A stretch of 64,000 bases of DNA from an uncultured Prevotella sp. (GTDB lineage: Bacteria; Bacteroidota; Bacteroidia; Bacteroidales; Bacteroidaceae). Shown here piece by piece: positions 52,216 through 62,678 of the stretch (position 1 is the stretch's first letter; each line of letters starts with the position of its first letter). The position numbers and the translations under genes were made by a program. The notes beneath the pieces were generated by a model. It searched no databases. It was not told where the DNA came from and was given only the letters and a program-made list of their open reading frames with translations. The DNA lies in assembly GCA_947170265.1 (NCBI GenBank), contig CAMVSV010000005.1, forward strand, positions 30,634-94,633, given 5' to 3'.

Positions 52216-52401
52216 ACGCATAAATTATGAGTTACATGTAAAAGAAAACCTGAAAAATGCTCCTGTGGCTATTGCCATCAAGTAACTTAGAGACGCAGGA
52301 GTTTGCAAATCCACCTTCTGATACAAACAATTTGAAACAACAAGAACGGCTGCCAACAAATAAAAAACGAAGTAAAGAGTGACGGGTTGCCAACTTTTTC
52401 A

Positions 52402-52409
52402 TACCTTTG
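52402..52409 (+). promoter_or_regulatory. -7 box (TACCTTTG) of nadB
   Basis: The box lies 41 nt before the nadB ATG. The rest of the 250-nt gap between dacB and nadB shows no gene. Confidence 0.55.
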
Positions 52410-52450
52410 CAGCGGCTAAGATATTCTCCAATAGAACAATACACAGCAAG

Positions 52451-54037
52451 ATGACATATAAATACGATTTTCTGATTATAGGTGCGGGCGTAGCAGGTAT
52501 GAGCTATGCACTGAAAGTGGCACGCGAAAAGAAAGGCAAGATATGCATGGTTTGCAAGACTGCCCTCGACGAAGCCAACACCAGCTTTGCTCAAGGTGGC
52601 GTGGCAAGCGTGACAAACCTCGAAGTTGACAACTTTGACAAGCACATAGAAGATACCATGATTGCCGGAGACTATATCTCCGACCGCGAGGCAGTTGAAC
52701 AGGTGGTGAGGATGGCTCCGAGCCAGATACGCGAGCTCGTGGAATGGGGAGTGAACTTCGACCGCAAGGAGAGTGGAGACTTCGACCTGCACCGCGAGGG
52801 AGGACACTCGGAGTTCCGAATACTGCATCATGCCGACGACACCGGTGCCGAGATACAGCGCGGCTTGATGGCAGCAGTGAAGGCATGTCCGTATATCGAC
52901 ATCAAGGAAAACCACTTTGCAGTGGAGATAATCACCCAGCACCACTTGGGTGTGGAGGTGACGCGACGCACTCCCGACATTGAATGTTACGGAGCATATA
53001 TACTGAACCCGGAGACACAGAAGGTTGACACTTACCTGTCGAAGGTAACGCTGATGTGTACCGGCGGATGCGGGGCAGTGTACCAGACAACCACCAACCC
53101 GGTGATTGCCACGGGCGACGGACAGGCAATGGTCTATCGCGCCAAGGGCACCGTTGCCGACATGGAGTTTGTGCAGTTTCACCCTACGGCGCTCTACCAC
53201 CCGGGAGAGTCACATCCTGCTTTCCTCATAACCGAAGCCATGCGCGGCTACGGAGGCATATTGCGACTACCCAACGGCGAGTCGTTCATGGAGAAATATG
53301 ACGAGCGTCTCTCACTGGCACCCCGCGACATCGTGGCACGTGCCATAGACAAGGAGATGAAGATACACGGCATAGACCATGTGTGTCTTGATGTAACCCA
53401 TAAAGACCCGGAGGAAACGAAGCACCACTTCCCGAATATCTACCACAAGTGCCTGAGCATAGGCATAGACATCACCAAGGAGTACATCCCCGTGCGCCCG
53501 GCAGCCCACTATATGTGCGGCGGCATAAAGGTAGACCTCAACGGATGCTCGTCGATACACAGGCTCTATGCGTTGGGGGAATGTTCATGCACGGGACTGC
53601 ATGGCGGCAACCGACTGGCATCCAACTCCCTCATCGAGGCTGTGGTGTATGCCGAGACCGCTGCCCGTCACAGCCTTGAGCACATAGACCACTATGACTT
53701 CAACGAGGCTGTGCCGAAATGGAACGACGAAGGCACCATGACCAACGAAGAGAAGGTGCTGATAACGCAGAGTGTGAAGGAGGTGAACGAGATCATGCAG
53801 AACTATGTGGGCATAGTACGCAGCGACCTGCGACTCAAACGCGCCTGGGATCGCCTCGACCTGATATACGAGGAGACAGAGGCATTGTTCAAGCGTGTGA
53901 AGGCAAGCAAGGACATCTGCGAGCTTAGGAACATCATCAACACAGCATATCTCATAACCCGTTGGGCTATAGAACGCAAAGAATGCAGAGGACTGCACTA
54001 CACCCTTGACTATCCATTGCATGCTTATGACAAATGA
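52451..54037 (+). CDS. nadB: L-aspartate oxidase NadB
   Basis: First step of de novo NAD synthesis, oxidising L-aspartate to iminoaspartate with FAD. The start is ATG 52451 (MTYKYDFLIIGAGVAG), because an upstream in-frame start at 52379 would precede the promoter. Of 528 aa: FAD motif GAGVAGMSYALK, TSFAQGGVAS, HREGGHSE, FHPTALYHPG, RPAAHYMCGGIKVD, GLHGGNRLASNSLIEA, and the C-terminal helical domain. nadA and nadC are not in the window. Confidence 0.95.
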   Translation: MTYKYDFLIIGAGVAGMSYALKVAREKKGKICMVCKTALDEANTSFAQGGVASVTNLEVDNFDKHIEDTMIAGDYISDREAVEQVVRMAPSQIRELVEWGVNFDRKESGDFDLHREGGHSEFRILHHADDTGAEIQRGLMAAVKACPYIDIKENHFAVEIITQHHLGVEVTRRTPDIECYGAYILNPETQKVDTYLSKVTLMCTGGCGAVYQTTTNPVIATGDGQAMVYRAKGTVADMEFVQFHPTALYHPGESHPAFLITEAMRGYGGILRLPNGESFMEKYDERLSLAPRDIVARAIDKEMKIHGIDHVCLDVTHKDPEETKHHFPNIYHKCLSIGIDITKEYIPVRPAAHYMCGGIKVDLNGCSSIHRLYALGECSCTGLHGGNRLASNSLIEAVVYAETAARHSLEHIDHYDFNEAVPKWNDEGTMTNEEKVLITQSVKEVNEIMQNYVGIVRSDLRLKRAWDRLDLIYEETEALFKRVKASKDICELRNIINTAYLITRWAIERKECRGLHYTLDYPLHAYDK

Positions 54038-54067
54038 CTGATAACAGATGACAAGCAATAACACAAG

Positions 54068-54115
54068 AAGCAACAGCCGCTTGCGCCATGGACGCAAGCG
54101 GCTGTTGCTTTTATA
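54068..54115. terminator. Bidirectional terminator between nadB and sprA
   Basis: A perfect 18-bp stem, AAGCAACAGCCGCTTGCG and complement (54068-54085 with 54093-54110), has a 7-nt loop and T/A-rich ends. Confidence 0.9.
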
Positions 54116-54151
54116 TTTGTATTGTGGGCTGGCTCATGCTCTCAGCCCATC

Positions 54152-57100
54152 CTATCTTGTGAGCGACAGCTTGAAGTTCAGACCGAAGTCGTAGGTGGTG
54201 GTGGGATAGCTGCTCGACGAGAGTAGAGGTTTGTTTGTCTGCGCATCGAAATAGAAGCTCGTGGTGATGAGTTTCGACATGGTATAGTCAGCAGTAAACG
54301 ACACCTTGAATGCCGTATTGCCGCTGCTGGCAGCACTCAGCATAGATGCAATGTCGCGGGTGATGGAAGCCTGACGACGATAGGAGAGGTCGAAACGCAG
54401 GTTGAGGTCGTGGTTCACTCCCCCTCTTGGTGATGAGGTTCGTGAGGTCTGCTGCTCGTCGTCATCGCCTTTGTTCCTGCTCTTCACCCGTCTATGGTTT
54501 CTTCCTCCGAAGAGGTTGAAGTTGTTTATCTTATATCCCATTCCCAATACCCAGTCTTTACTTATGGCTTCATTAATCTGCACGCTGGTCATCGACAGCG
54601 ACATCACTCGCGTAGTGCGGTATTCAAGCTTCGTGGTGAGATTGTTCTTCAGTGTCACGTCAACACCCAGAAGCGGTGAGAACGCTTCGTTTATGCTCAC
54701 CTGTGACACGTTGTACATGGAACTGGGCACAGGCATGTCGGTGGTAGCATCGTAGAGGAAGCCCAACCCATTCATATATTCCATCCATGAAGAGTAGCTC
54801 TGGTATGCTCCTACGGCATAGATGCTCTTGTAGCTGTGGTTTATGTTCACGCTCTTGAAATGGTCGGCAAACCACGGCAGCTGTGAAAGACCACTGTAGC
54901 GTACCGTCCAGTTGGGCAGGAGACACTGGAGCTTGGGGAAAATGTTGAGTCCATTACCGCTCATGCTGGTATATGCCGAGAGGAAAGCCGGTATCATCAC
55001 GTCGCCGCTGTACTTGTCTACGGTGCCGAGCTCAGGGTTGAACGTTGGTTGACCTGCCGGAGCCATGCCTTGCGGGTACTGTGCTCCGATGTATTGTTTC
55101 TCCACACGGTTGCGGAAACCGTCGAGGGAGTTCACAAACTTCTCGAAAGTCTTGGAGTAATAGCCATTGTTGGCATCTCCCATAGACTCAAGGGCAGACC
55201 CCAGAGAGATGGTTGTCATGGTAAACGTACCGCTCTGCGTCGTAGGATTGCCCTGATACATATACTGTATGCTCTTCGACTTGGTCTGGGTACGGCTGGC
55301 ATTGAGGTCGATCTTGAGATTTTTCACCGGTTCAATGGTCATCTTCAACTGCAAGTCCTCGGTGAGGCTCGTCGTGGCGGGCGAAGTGGCTTGTTCGTTG
55401 GTGGTGAGCCAGTTGTTGCGTCGTGCCTTCTCTATGTAGTCGTCGTCAATGAAACCGAAGGCAAAGTCCAGTCCCGGCGACATCGGTCCCATGGAGCGTG
55501 TCTGTCCGAAGGCATCGCCCACGGTGGGCATGAAGCCCGGCAGTCCCATCTGGTATTGGTTGCGATAGGAGAAGTTTACGTTTCTCACCATCATGAGCAC
55601 GCGTGCTATGCACTGTGCAGTCTTATACCACGACTTCTCGTCAAGAGGTTCTTTCGGAGTAACGGTGAGCTTTACCTTTATGGCGGAGTCGGTTTTGTTG
55701 AACAGTTTTATCTTGTTGTCGTCAACCTTCTTCCATTTCATGCTCACGGTCTTTCCGTTTTCATCCTTCACCGACACCATCAGACGTTTGGTCTTCTTGC
55801 CGTGGCTCACCACTATGGCGGTGTCGGCACCTAAGGTAATCTCTTTCTCGAATGCCTTTTTGTTTTTCGGCAGTTCTTTCTTCTTCTGTGCATCGTCGGC
55901 GGCAGCCTCATCGTCTTTATCGTCGGCATTGTTGCTGTCGGCCTTCTTGTTGCGCTTGGTGTTCTGGGTTTTCTTCTGCTGTGCGCTTCTGTTGTTGCGT
56001 GGTGTCTTGTTGAACCTCTCGTTGGTCTTCTTGAGGAACGGCACTTGGTTGTAAAGTTTCTCGAGGTTGAAGGTTCCGTTGAGGTTGAAGGTTCTGTTGC
56101 TCACTATTCTGTTTCCCAGCGATATGGTCTCGTCGGTGTCAATCACTCTGAGCCATGTGTATGTGGCATCATATTTCGCATCGGCATTCACCCAGTCGAA
56201 TATTGGTATGAGGTTGAGTGGCAGCTGATAGCTTGCCGAGAACGTCTGCTGATAGTCAAGTGGCGTTCCGAAGTGCTTGATGCTGGTCCACACAGAGTCT
56301 TTCCATGCTTGGTAACGGTCGGGATAGAGGTCTTTGTTTATAGGGGTGTTGGGCTCCTCTATCTCTGCGTGTGTGCTGCTGCGGAAGTTCATGTGGAGGT
56401 TTTTGGTGAAGTCCCACCGTATGGAGAAGTCACGGTTCCAGAGGAACTGTTCGTCGAAGGTCAGCGGAAGCTGCGATCCTTCGAGTGCCTCCATGTCGCG
56501 TTCTTGCAGCTCATAGTACCGTCTCACCATCTCTGTGGAGAAGCTGATGTTCTGCGGCAGCCAGTTCAGTCCGAAGCGCTTCAGTATGTCGTAGTATTTT
56601 GATTTGCTCTTTATTAGTTTCTTGAATGGTTCCCATGCCTTATACACCGGTGTCCATGAGTAGTTCATGGCTCCTCGCCAGCTGTCTTCGTTCTCATACA
56701 CGGTTGTCTCGCCGGTGGTATGGCGGTGGGAGTGGCTGTATGAGAATGAGAAGTTTGCAGGGTCATAGGGCATGGGGTGCCGTTTGTTCTGTATACCCAC
56801 CCTGACGTTCGACAGCGAGAAGTTGGTGTTCTTGGTCTTTGTCACTACAATGCTCTCGATGGAGTCGCGCTCATGTCCCTTAAGGGCATCAAGGGCTTCA
56901 TCGAGTTCCATGTCGGTGTCGAGGGGATTGTATTTTGGTCGCGACTCCTCATTGCTCACACTGTAGTACAGCGGAGCCGACACCTTGGCTTTGTCGGGGA
57001 AGAACTTTCCGAGTTCGAGGTTGGTGGTGAGGGTGTAGCTGCTGAAATCTTCCTTTGAGCGTTGCGCCACGCCTTCCTCCAGTCCGCCGAAGCCATCGGT

Positions 57101-60100
57101 CATATAGCGTCCCTGCAGGTTCACCGTTCCGAAGTCAGAGAGTTGCACGTTGAGGGTTCCTTGTGCTGCCCATCCTCCTTCGTTGTTGAACTCAAGCAGT
57201 CGCAGCTCATTGACCCACACCTCTCCCGACTTTTCTTCGCCCGAGAGGTTTCTAACACCTATAATCATCGTCTTCACCTCTCCGAGCGTAGGATTACCCA
57301 CTATGGTAACCTTGTTCTTCGGACGGTCTTCGTCGTAGATGCTGAAAGCCTGCTGGTATGATGCGGTGCCCATGCTCTTTGCCTGGTTGCGTTGCTTCTT
57401 CAGGCTGGTAAAGACGGAGAGCGGAATGTCAAGCATGTTTTCCTCGGGCCACACAGCCTCACAGCCTGCTCTGGAATAACGGTCATACTTGCCTTCTGGT
57501 GTAAGCTTCAACGGTATCTCATACTCATAGAAGTTGTTTCTGTAGTCGCTGCCGAGACGAACGAACACTGCCAGCTGGTTGTCTTGCAGCGAGGTAACAT
57601 CGTTCTCCATGGCGTTGGCATGCACAAACATCTGCAGGTGCTTATACTGGCGCAAGTCAATGGTTGAGTTCTTGTATACAGCCTTCGACTCTCCCGTGCC
57701 AAGGTTTGTCACCGTCATGGCGAGAGCCTGCTCGTTGGCTTCCACAAGCTGTGGTTGCGTGGGGTCTTGTGTGCGTTCAATGCCCGGAGGCAGCACATAG
57801 TTCACCGGTATCTTGTCGTTGTTTTCCTCAATGTTGACGGCACTCACAGCCAACTTGCCGGAGTTTGATGCCGAGTTGGTGAGCTGCTGTTCATACACGC
57901 GCCACTCTCCTCTCACCAGGTCGAGCGTTCCGAAGCGGAGCACCACAGGTTTCTCAAACTGAGTGAGATACATTCGCATGAAGCGTATGCTCGTGAAATC
58001 GTTAATGCTTCCCTGCTTGCTGCTGAACTCTGACAGTGGTATGCGGAACTGATACCATGTCACACGTTCCTGCTGTCCGTTGCGCAACTTAGGCGAGGTG
58101 ACACGCTTGTCTACTATGAAGTTCCTTCCTACCGCAAGGTCTTCGGGACGCAGCGACACATGGTACTGGAAATACTTCTCATACTCATTGAGGGTATAGT
58201 CCTGGTTGATGTCTTCCACGTCGGGGGTTGTCTTGTACGACGTGTCATAGCCCTCGGCGCGCGTCTCGTTGTCGGGTGAGTTACCCTGCGGGTTGTTTAT
58301 TCTCTTGTAGCGATGGAGTATGGATGCCTGCATCTGGTCGAAGTCGGAGCCACGGAAGTAGTGGTAGTTGTCGTTGGCGGGGTCTGCCCAGATGCTGTCA
58401 AACACGGCTTGGTTCACCTTTCCCTGTATCTGTGTGAGGAAGTCTTGATAGCTTTCAAACTTCTGTTCTTCCTCGTCGCGGAGTCCGTTGTAGCCCACAT
58501 CCTGCAAGGCTCGGCTGCCACCAGTCGTGGCAAAGGCATAGGTCACGGTCGACTGTGTGGGTATCTTTCCCCACTGGGTGTATTGGAAGGTGTTGGAACC
58601 GTCTACGGGCATGCCGCTCTCATAGAATTTCTTACCGTCGTGTAGAACGTCCTCGCTCACTTCTCCAAGGTCTATATACATATCTCCGCCTCGGTTGCTG
58701 CCGTCGGAATAGATGAATGGGTCGAGCATCCAGAACTCTATATACTCAATGTTGGCAGTCTCGAAATCGCTGGTGTCGAGCTTTCTCATCATTCCTCCCC
58801 ATGTGTTGGCGGGATTGGTGAGATGTCCGTATTGGTCAAGTTGCGGATTGAAGTTATAAGGTCCACGTTCTTCTGGATAGAAGGCAAGGTTGAGTATTGG
58901 CAGTGTCGAGGTGGCACCGTTGTAGCTGCTCTGGTCGCGGTTCGGGAAGAGCTCGTTTACATACACCTCTCTCACATAATGGTTTGACAGTTGGTTGAGG
59001 TCGCCCTTGATGTGTCCGGGAGTGAGCGACGATGAGCGTCGTGTGAACAGCGGGTCAATGGTATACCATGCAAGCAGCGAGCGGTTGTATCCGCTGGCAA
59101 GCGTGGTCTTGTCGTTGGCTTCGGGGAATGTCGACGGCACGCTGGATATCACCCACGACGTTGGTGTGCTCACGTCGATGGCATTCTTGGTGTTTTCAAA
59201 GTCGTCGAGATATGAGGCATTGTCTTGCGTGCCGTGGCTCTGTCCTGCTATGAGGTGTGCAAACTCTGCTGTGAGCGATATGTTCGACGGCTGTGTGAGG
59301 TGCAGGAATGGTATCTTGTCGAGCATGTTGGTGAGCCACTGGCTTTCTTTCTTCCAGTTGAGGTTGAGACCCCACAGTGTGTTGTTCAGCGGTTCGCTGC
59401 CCATTGCCACCTTGGTGGTGAGTGCTTGTTCGGAGAGGTGCTGGAAGGTACCTCCGAGCTGGAAGTTCTTTGTGAAGTCGTATTCCCAGTTCAGTCCGAG
59501 CATGGTCTTGCGTTGCAGTGAATAGTCGGTGTTTGACTCCAGCGACACGTTCACTGTCGTACCTGCGTCGATGATGCTTTGGTTGAGTATGGTCACCTCT
59601 CCAGCCGAATAGTCCACGCTATAGTCGGAGCCTTCGGTGAGCGTCATGCCTCCCGCCGTCACCACCACGGAGCCTTGCGGCACGTTGTATGCGCCGAGAG
59701 ATATGACGTTGGCAGAGTGTCCGCGGTATTGTCCCTTGAGCAGATACTTGTCTTTCTCGGCAATCTGCTTTGCCACGGTCTTCGTGGAGTCGTATAGCTC
59801 TGTGAAGGCATAGCTCTGGGCTTTGTCGTTGGTGAGTCCCTTGGAGAGCAGGTAGTCGTAGAGATATCCGCCGAAGGGTTCAGCCTCGGGGAAGAACACT
59901 CGTCCATTGCTGACGGTATAGCCTTCCACGAAGTCGAAATAGCCGTTGGAGTTGGGGCGGTTGTTGTTGTCAAGGCGGTCGGCTCCAAGCAGTTTTATTA
60001 TAGTCTGGTCTTTCACCTGTGGCTCGGGTATATATGAGAGATACACTCCTGTGGTGTCGCTCTGGAACTTCACGTCAAGTCTGAACTTGTCTTTCTCCAC

Positions 60101-61738
60101 CGTGGAAGCCAGATAGTACACGTTTTTCATCATCAGGTCCCAGTTACCTTGCTTGGGGTGGTTGCTGGTGTTTTTGAGCGACTTCACTATAAGTGCCGAG
60201 TTTACGTCGGTGATGTCGGTGGCAAACTCTCCCACCTGATAGCTCACTCCCCCATAGGTGTATTCATAGGCTACGGCAAGCACCTGGTCGGTCTGGAGGG
60301 TGGTCTTGAGCGATACATAGCCGAGGGCACTGTTCACGGTGTATTCCGAGGAGTTGAGCAGTCGTGCGCTCTCGAGTTTCTCAAAGTCGGCACCGCCCAC
60401 GAGTCCTATGCCTTCGAGTGCCGTGGATGCCTGGTCAATGCTTCTCACTCCGGGTTGCTGCCTCACGGTGCTGTATTCACTGTTGGCATTGTTGGCAGGC
60501 ACCACACCGCTGCCGTTGCCCCACAGGTCTTTACGGCTGATGCCGGTGTTCTCGCCCAGGTCGGTAAGTGCTATGATACTTCGGGTGTTGCTTGTCGTTC
60601 CCGTCTTGTTGGTCACCCATATCTCCACTCTGTTTATCGTCACTCCCGAGAGAATGTTGGGCAGTGTGCTCATGTTTTGGTCGTAGGTCTCACGGAAATA
60701 CTGGGAGAGGAAGAAGTGTCGGTTCTCCTCATAGTCTGACACGTCAATCTCGAAGGGCGTGAGCTGCACTCCGCCTTTCGATGACACACTCTTCGACGAT
60801 GACTTCTTCTGCGACACGGCGGTCTGGAGCTTGAGCTTGCCAAACTGCATGTCGGTGCGCACGCCGAAGAGCGATGATGCTCCCCTTACGAGAGAGTTGT
60901 TTGAAGGAAAGGAGATGTTTCCACCTTCCACGAGCTTGATAATCTCGTCTTCCTTACCTTCATATTTGAGTTTCATGTTCTGGGCATCATAGTCAAAGGT
61001 GGCGTCGGTGTTGTAGTTGAGGTTCATGTTGACCTTGTCGCCCACCTTTCCGTTGACGTTGAGGTTAATCTTCTCGTCAAAGTCAATGGTCGTAGTCTTT
61101 CTGTTGCGTATGGGCAGCGACGGGTTGTCAATGTTCTTGAGTGTGGCACCGAACTTCAGCTCTGCCGTTCCCTGTGTCTTTATCCTCACTCCTCCCGGAC
61201 CGAATATCTTCTCTGCGGGTCCGAGGCTGAAGTGCATGTCGGTGAAATCGAACTTCTCCTTGCCTTCCTTCTGTAGTATCTCCTGGTTCTTTGAGCGGTA
61301 GTAGTCGGCAAAGGAACGTTTCTCACTCCATTGACGATACTCCTCGGGTGTCATCACTATGGGTGTCGTGACCCATGAGTCGCCCACCTTGTTACCTATG
61401 ACATAACGATCGAGCGAGTCGTTGTATTCCACCGTCTGTTTCATGTTCTCCGGACGCACCAGGTCGTAGCTTCCCTGATCCAGGTCGTCGTAGGTGATGG
61501 GGGTGGTGCGTTGCACTGGCCAGCGCGGATGCAGCAGCGAGTCAGGTATTTCCTCGTCTTCAATCTCCACGTCGAGAAAACGTTGCGTCTTGGCGGTATC
61601 GGCAGGAAGCAACGGTGCTGCAATCTGTTCGAGTCGTTGTCTGACAGCCGAACCGAGCATACCACTGCCGGCAACAGCCAACATGCTGCCTCCGAGCAAT
61701 ATTGTCAAGAGTATCGATATGTATATTCTGTTCTTCAA
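54152..61738 (-). CDS. sprA: Cell-surface protein SprA, type IX secretion translocon
   Basis: Giant outer-membrane barrel (2528 aa) that exports T9SS substrates carrying C-terminal sorting tails, such as the GH3 and LRR proteins here. A signal peptide is present (MKNRIYISILLTILLGG-, cleavage near AVAG). The first codon is TTG: an in-frame TAG lies three codons upstream, and the next Met is inside the signal peptide. SprA-specific stretches include FGATLKNIDNPSLPIRNR, GKVGDKVNMNLNYNTDATFDYDAQNMKL-like text (about 230-260) and SYLDDFENTKNAID. Around residues 1915-1960 is a Lys/Asn/Asp-rich low-complexity insert (TKRNKKADSNNADDKDDE). It follows ruvA, a neighbourhood conserved in Bacteroidetes. 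Confidence 0.96.
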   Translation of the reverse strand: MKNRIYISILLTILLGGSMLAVAGSGMLGSAVRQRLEQIAAPLLPADTAKTQRFLDVEIEDEEIPDSLLHPRWPVQRTTPITYDDLDQGSYDLVRPENMKQTVEYNDSLDRYVIGNKVGDSWVTTPIVMTPEEYRQWSEKRSFADYYRSKNQEILQKEGKEKFDFTDMHFSLGPAEKIFGPGGVRIKTQGTAELKFGATLKNIDNPSLPIRNRKTTTIDFDEKINLNVNGKVGDKVNMNLNYNTDATFDYDAQNMKLKYEGKEDEIIKLVEGGNISFPSNNSLVRGASSLFGVRTDMQFGKLKLQTAVSQKKSSSKSVSSKGGVQLTPFEIDVSDYEENRHFFLSQYFRETYDQNMSTLPNILSGVTINRVEIWVTNKTGTTSNTRSIIALTDLGENTGISRKDLWGNGSGVVPANNANSEYSTVRQQPGVRSIDQASTALEGIGLVGGADFEKLESARLLNSSEYTVNSALGYVSLKTTLQTDQVLAVAYEYTYGGVSYQVGEFATDITDVNSALIVKSLKNTSNHPKQGNWDLMMKNVYYLASTVEKDKFRLDVKFQSDTTGVYLSYIPEPQVKDQTIIKLLGADRLDNNNRPNSNGYFDFVEGYTVSNGRVFFPEAEPFGGYLYDYLLSKGLTNDKAQSYAFTELYDSTKTVAKQIAEKDKYLLKGQYRGHSANVISLGAYNVPQGSVVVTAGGMTLTEGSDYSVDYSAGEVTILNQSIIDAGTTVNVSLESNTDYSLQRKTMLGLNWEYDFTKNFQLGGTFQHLSEQALTTKVAMGSEPLNNTLWGLNLNWKKESQWLTNMLDKIPFLHLTQPSNISLTAEFAHLIAGQSHGTQDNASYLDDFENTKNAIDVSTPTSWVISSVPSTFPEANDKTTLASGYNRSLLAWYTIDPLFTRRSSSLTPGHIKGDLNQLSNHYVREVYVNELFPNRDQSSYNGATSTLPILNLAFYPEERGPYNFNPQLDQYGHLTNPANTWGGMMRKLDTSDFETANIEYIEFWMLDPFIYSDGSNRGGDMYIDLGEVSEDVLHDGKKFYESGMPVDGSNTFQYTQWGKIPTQSTVTYAFATTGGSRALQDVGYNGLRDEEEQKFESYQDFLTQIQGKVNQAVFDSIWADPANDNYHYFRGSDFDQMQASILHRYKRINNPQGNSPDNETRAEGYDTSYKTTPDVEDINQDYTLNEYEKYFQYHVSLRPEDLAVGRNFIVDKRVTSPKLRNGQQERVTWYQFRIPLSEFSSKQGSINDFTSIRFMRMYLTQFEKPVVLRFGTLDLVRGEWRVYEQQLTNSASNSGKLAVSAVNIEENNDKIPVNYVLPPGIERTQDPTQPQLVEANEQALAMTVTNLGTGESKAVYKNSTIDLRQYKHLQMFVHANAMENDVTSLQDNQLAVFVRLGSDYRNNFYEYEIPLKLTPEGKYDRYSRAGCEAVWPEENMLDIPLSVFTSLKKQRNQAKSMGTASYQQAFSIYDEDRPKNKVTIVGNPTLGEVKTMIIGVRNLSGEEKSGEVWVNELRLLEFNNEGGWAAQGTLNVQLSDFGTVNLQGRYMTDGFGGLEEGVAQRSKEDFSSYTLTTNLELGKFFPDKAKVSAPLYYSVSNEESRPKYNPLDTDMELDEALDALKGHERDSIESIVVTKTKNTNFSLSNVRVGIQNKRHPMPYDPANFSFSYSHSHRHTTGETTVYENEDSWRGAMNYSWTPVYKAWEPFKKLIKSKSKYYDILKRFGLNWLPQNISFSTEMVRRYYELQERDMEALEGSQLPLTFDEQFLWNRDFSIRWDFTKNLHMNFRSSTHAEIEEPNTPINKDLYPDRYQAWKDSVWTSIKHFGTPLDYQQTFSASYQLPLNLIPIFDWVNADAKYDATYTWLRVIDTDETISLGNRIVSNRTFNLNGTFNLEKLYNQVPFLKKTNERFNKTPRNNRSAQQKKTQNTKRNKKADSNNADDKDDEAAADDAQKKKELPKNKKAFEKEITLGADTAIVVSHGKKTKRLMVSVKDENGKTVSMKWKKVDDNKIKLFNKTDSAIKVKLTVTPKEPLDEKSWYKTAQCIARVLMMVRNVNFSYRNQYQMGLPGFMPTVGDAFGQTRSMGPMSPGLDFAFGFIDDDYIEKARRNNWLTTNEQATSPATTSLTEDLQLKMTIEPVKNLKIDLNASRTQTKSKSIQYMYQGNPTTQSGTFTMTTISLGSALESMGDANNGYYSKTFEKFVNSLDGFRNRVEKQYIGAQYPQGMAPAGQPTFNPELGTVDKYSGDVMIPAFLSAYTSMSGNGLNIFPKLQCLLPNWTVRYSGLSQLPWFADHFKSVNINHSYKSIYAVGAYQSYSSWMEYMNGLGFLYDATTDMPVPSSMYNVSQVSINEAFSPLLGVDVTLKNNLTTKLEYRTTRVMSLSMTSVQINEAISKDWVLGMGYKINNFNLFGGRNHRRVKSRNKGDDDEQQTSRTSSPRGGVNHDLNLRFDLSYRRQASITRDIASMLSAASSGNTAFKVSFTADYTMSKLITTSFYFDAQTNKPLLSSSSYPTTTYDFGLNFKLSLTR

Positions 61739-61835
61739 ACTTTTCTACACCTTATTATATATATAGTATATGCTGACCTGCTTGTCCTTGCCAGGACCAG
61801 TTCAGCCCACTCACTCCACAGCCTCGGGTGAAGTG

Positions 61836-62453
61836 CTATTTTATCTGCTTGAGGGCGAGCTTCACCACCTGCTCCACGGGCAGCTCCGGCTGTGCCGTCA
61901 TAATCTGTGTCACCACCTTGGCAGCAGGTGCCGGCGAGAAACCGAGCATGGAAAGAGCTGCCACAGCTTCGTCGCGCACTCCTATGTCCACGGCGGGCTG
62001 ACCCGACGGCGTGCCCACATGCAGCTCATCGGCAATGCCAAGCGACATAATCTTGTCTCTCAGGTCAACAATGATGCGCTGGGCTGTCTTCAGACCGATG
62101 CCTTTCACGCCCTTGAGCATGCGCTCGTCGCCATTGGCTATGACGTTGCACAGCTCAGCGGGCGACATCGACGAGAGTATCATCCTTGCGGTGTTGGCAC
62201 CCACGCCACTCACCGTGATGAGCAGCTGGTAGAGCGACCGCTCTTGCTTCGACGCAAAGCCGAAAAGAGTGAACGAGTCATCCCTGCCTCCCGTCACCAG
62301 GGATTCATGAACATAGAGTTTCACACTGTTGCTGCCCCTCAATGCCTCATAGGTGTTGAGCGAGATGTGGAGGGCATATCCCACCCCGGCAGCCTCCACC
62401 ACAGCCATGGCCGGTGTAAGCTCCGTGAGTTCGCCTTTAATATATTCTATCAT
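61836..62453 (-). CDS. ruvA: Holliday junction helicase subunit RuvA
   Basis: Binds four-way junctions and loads RuvB. The 205 aa have the N-terminal OB fold (MIEYIKGELTELTP), two helix-hairpin-helix motifs (LITVSGVGANTARMIL and LKGVKGIGLKTAQRIIVDL) and the C-terminal RuvB-binding domain after the linker (VRDEAVAALSMLGFSPA). It is first in an operon with sprA, 97 nt away. Confidence 0.97.
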   Translation of the reverse strand: MIEYIKGELTELTPAMAVVEAAGVGYALHISLNTYEALRGSNSVKLYVHESLVTGGRDDSFTLFGFASKQERSLYQLLITVSGVGANTARMILSSMSPAELCNVIANGDERMLKGVKGIGLKTAQRIIVDLRDKIMSLGIADELHVGTPSGQPAVDIGVRDEAVAALSMLGFSPAPAAKVVTQIMTAQPELPVEQVVKLALKQIK

Positions 62454-62617
62454 GGTCGTGTATATATACTTCTATTAAACGTTCCTTGCCTCCGGTTTAT
62501 TGCATTGTCCACTGATTTTTTTGAGCCTGCACGTCATTGTATAGCCTATAATAAGTATTTTTGCAACTGATTTTCAAATATTCTTTGCAAAATGTTAGCT
62601 ATTTGAAGATATTTGTG

Positions 62618-62625
62618 TACTTTTG
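62618..62625 (+). promoter_or_regulatory. -7 box (TACTTTTG) of ddh
   Basis: The box lies 53 nt before the ddh start. The AT-rich 225-nt gap shows no other gene. Confidence 0.55.
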
Positions 62626-62678
62626 CAAACGCAAACAACGAAACAACAGAACAATAATCAAATAAAAGACATTAAACA

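Noticed and set aside
55049..55834. A 261-codon plus-strand frame inside sprA (others at 60149 and 61770)
   Set aside because: Antisense shadows of sprA and ruvA, rich in residues expected from reverse-complemented codons, with no promoter.
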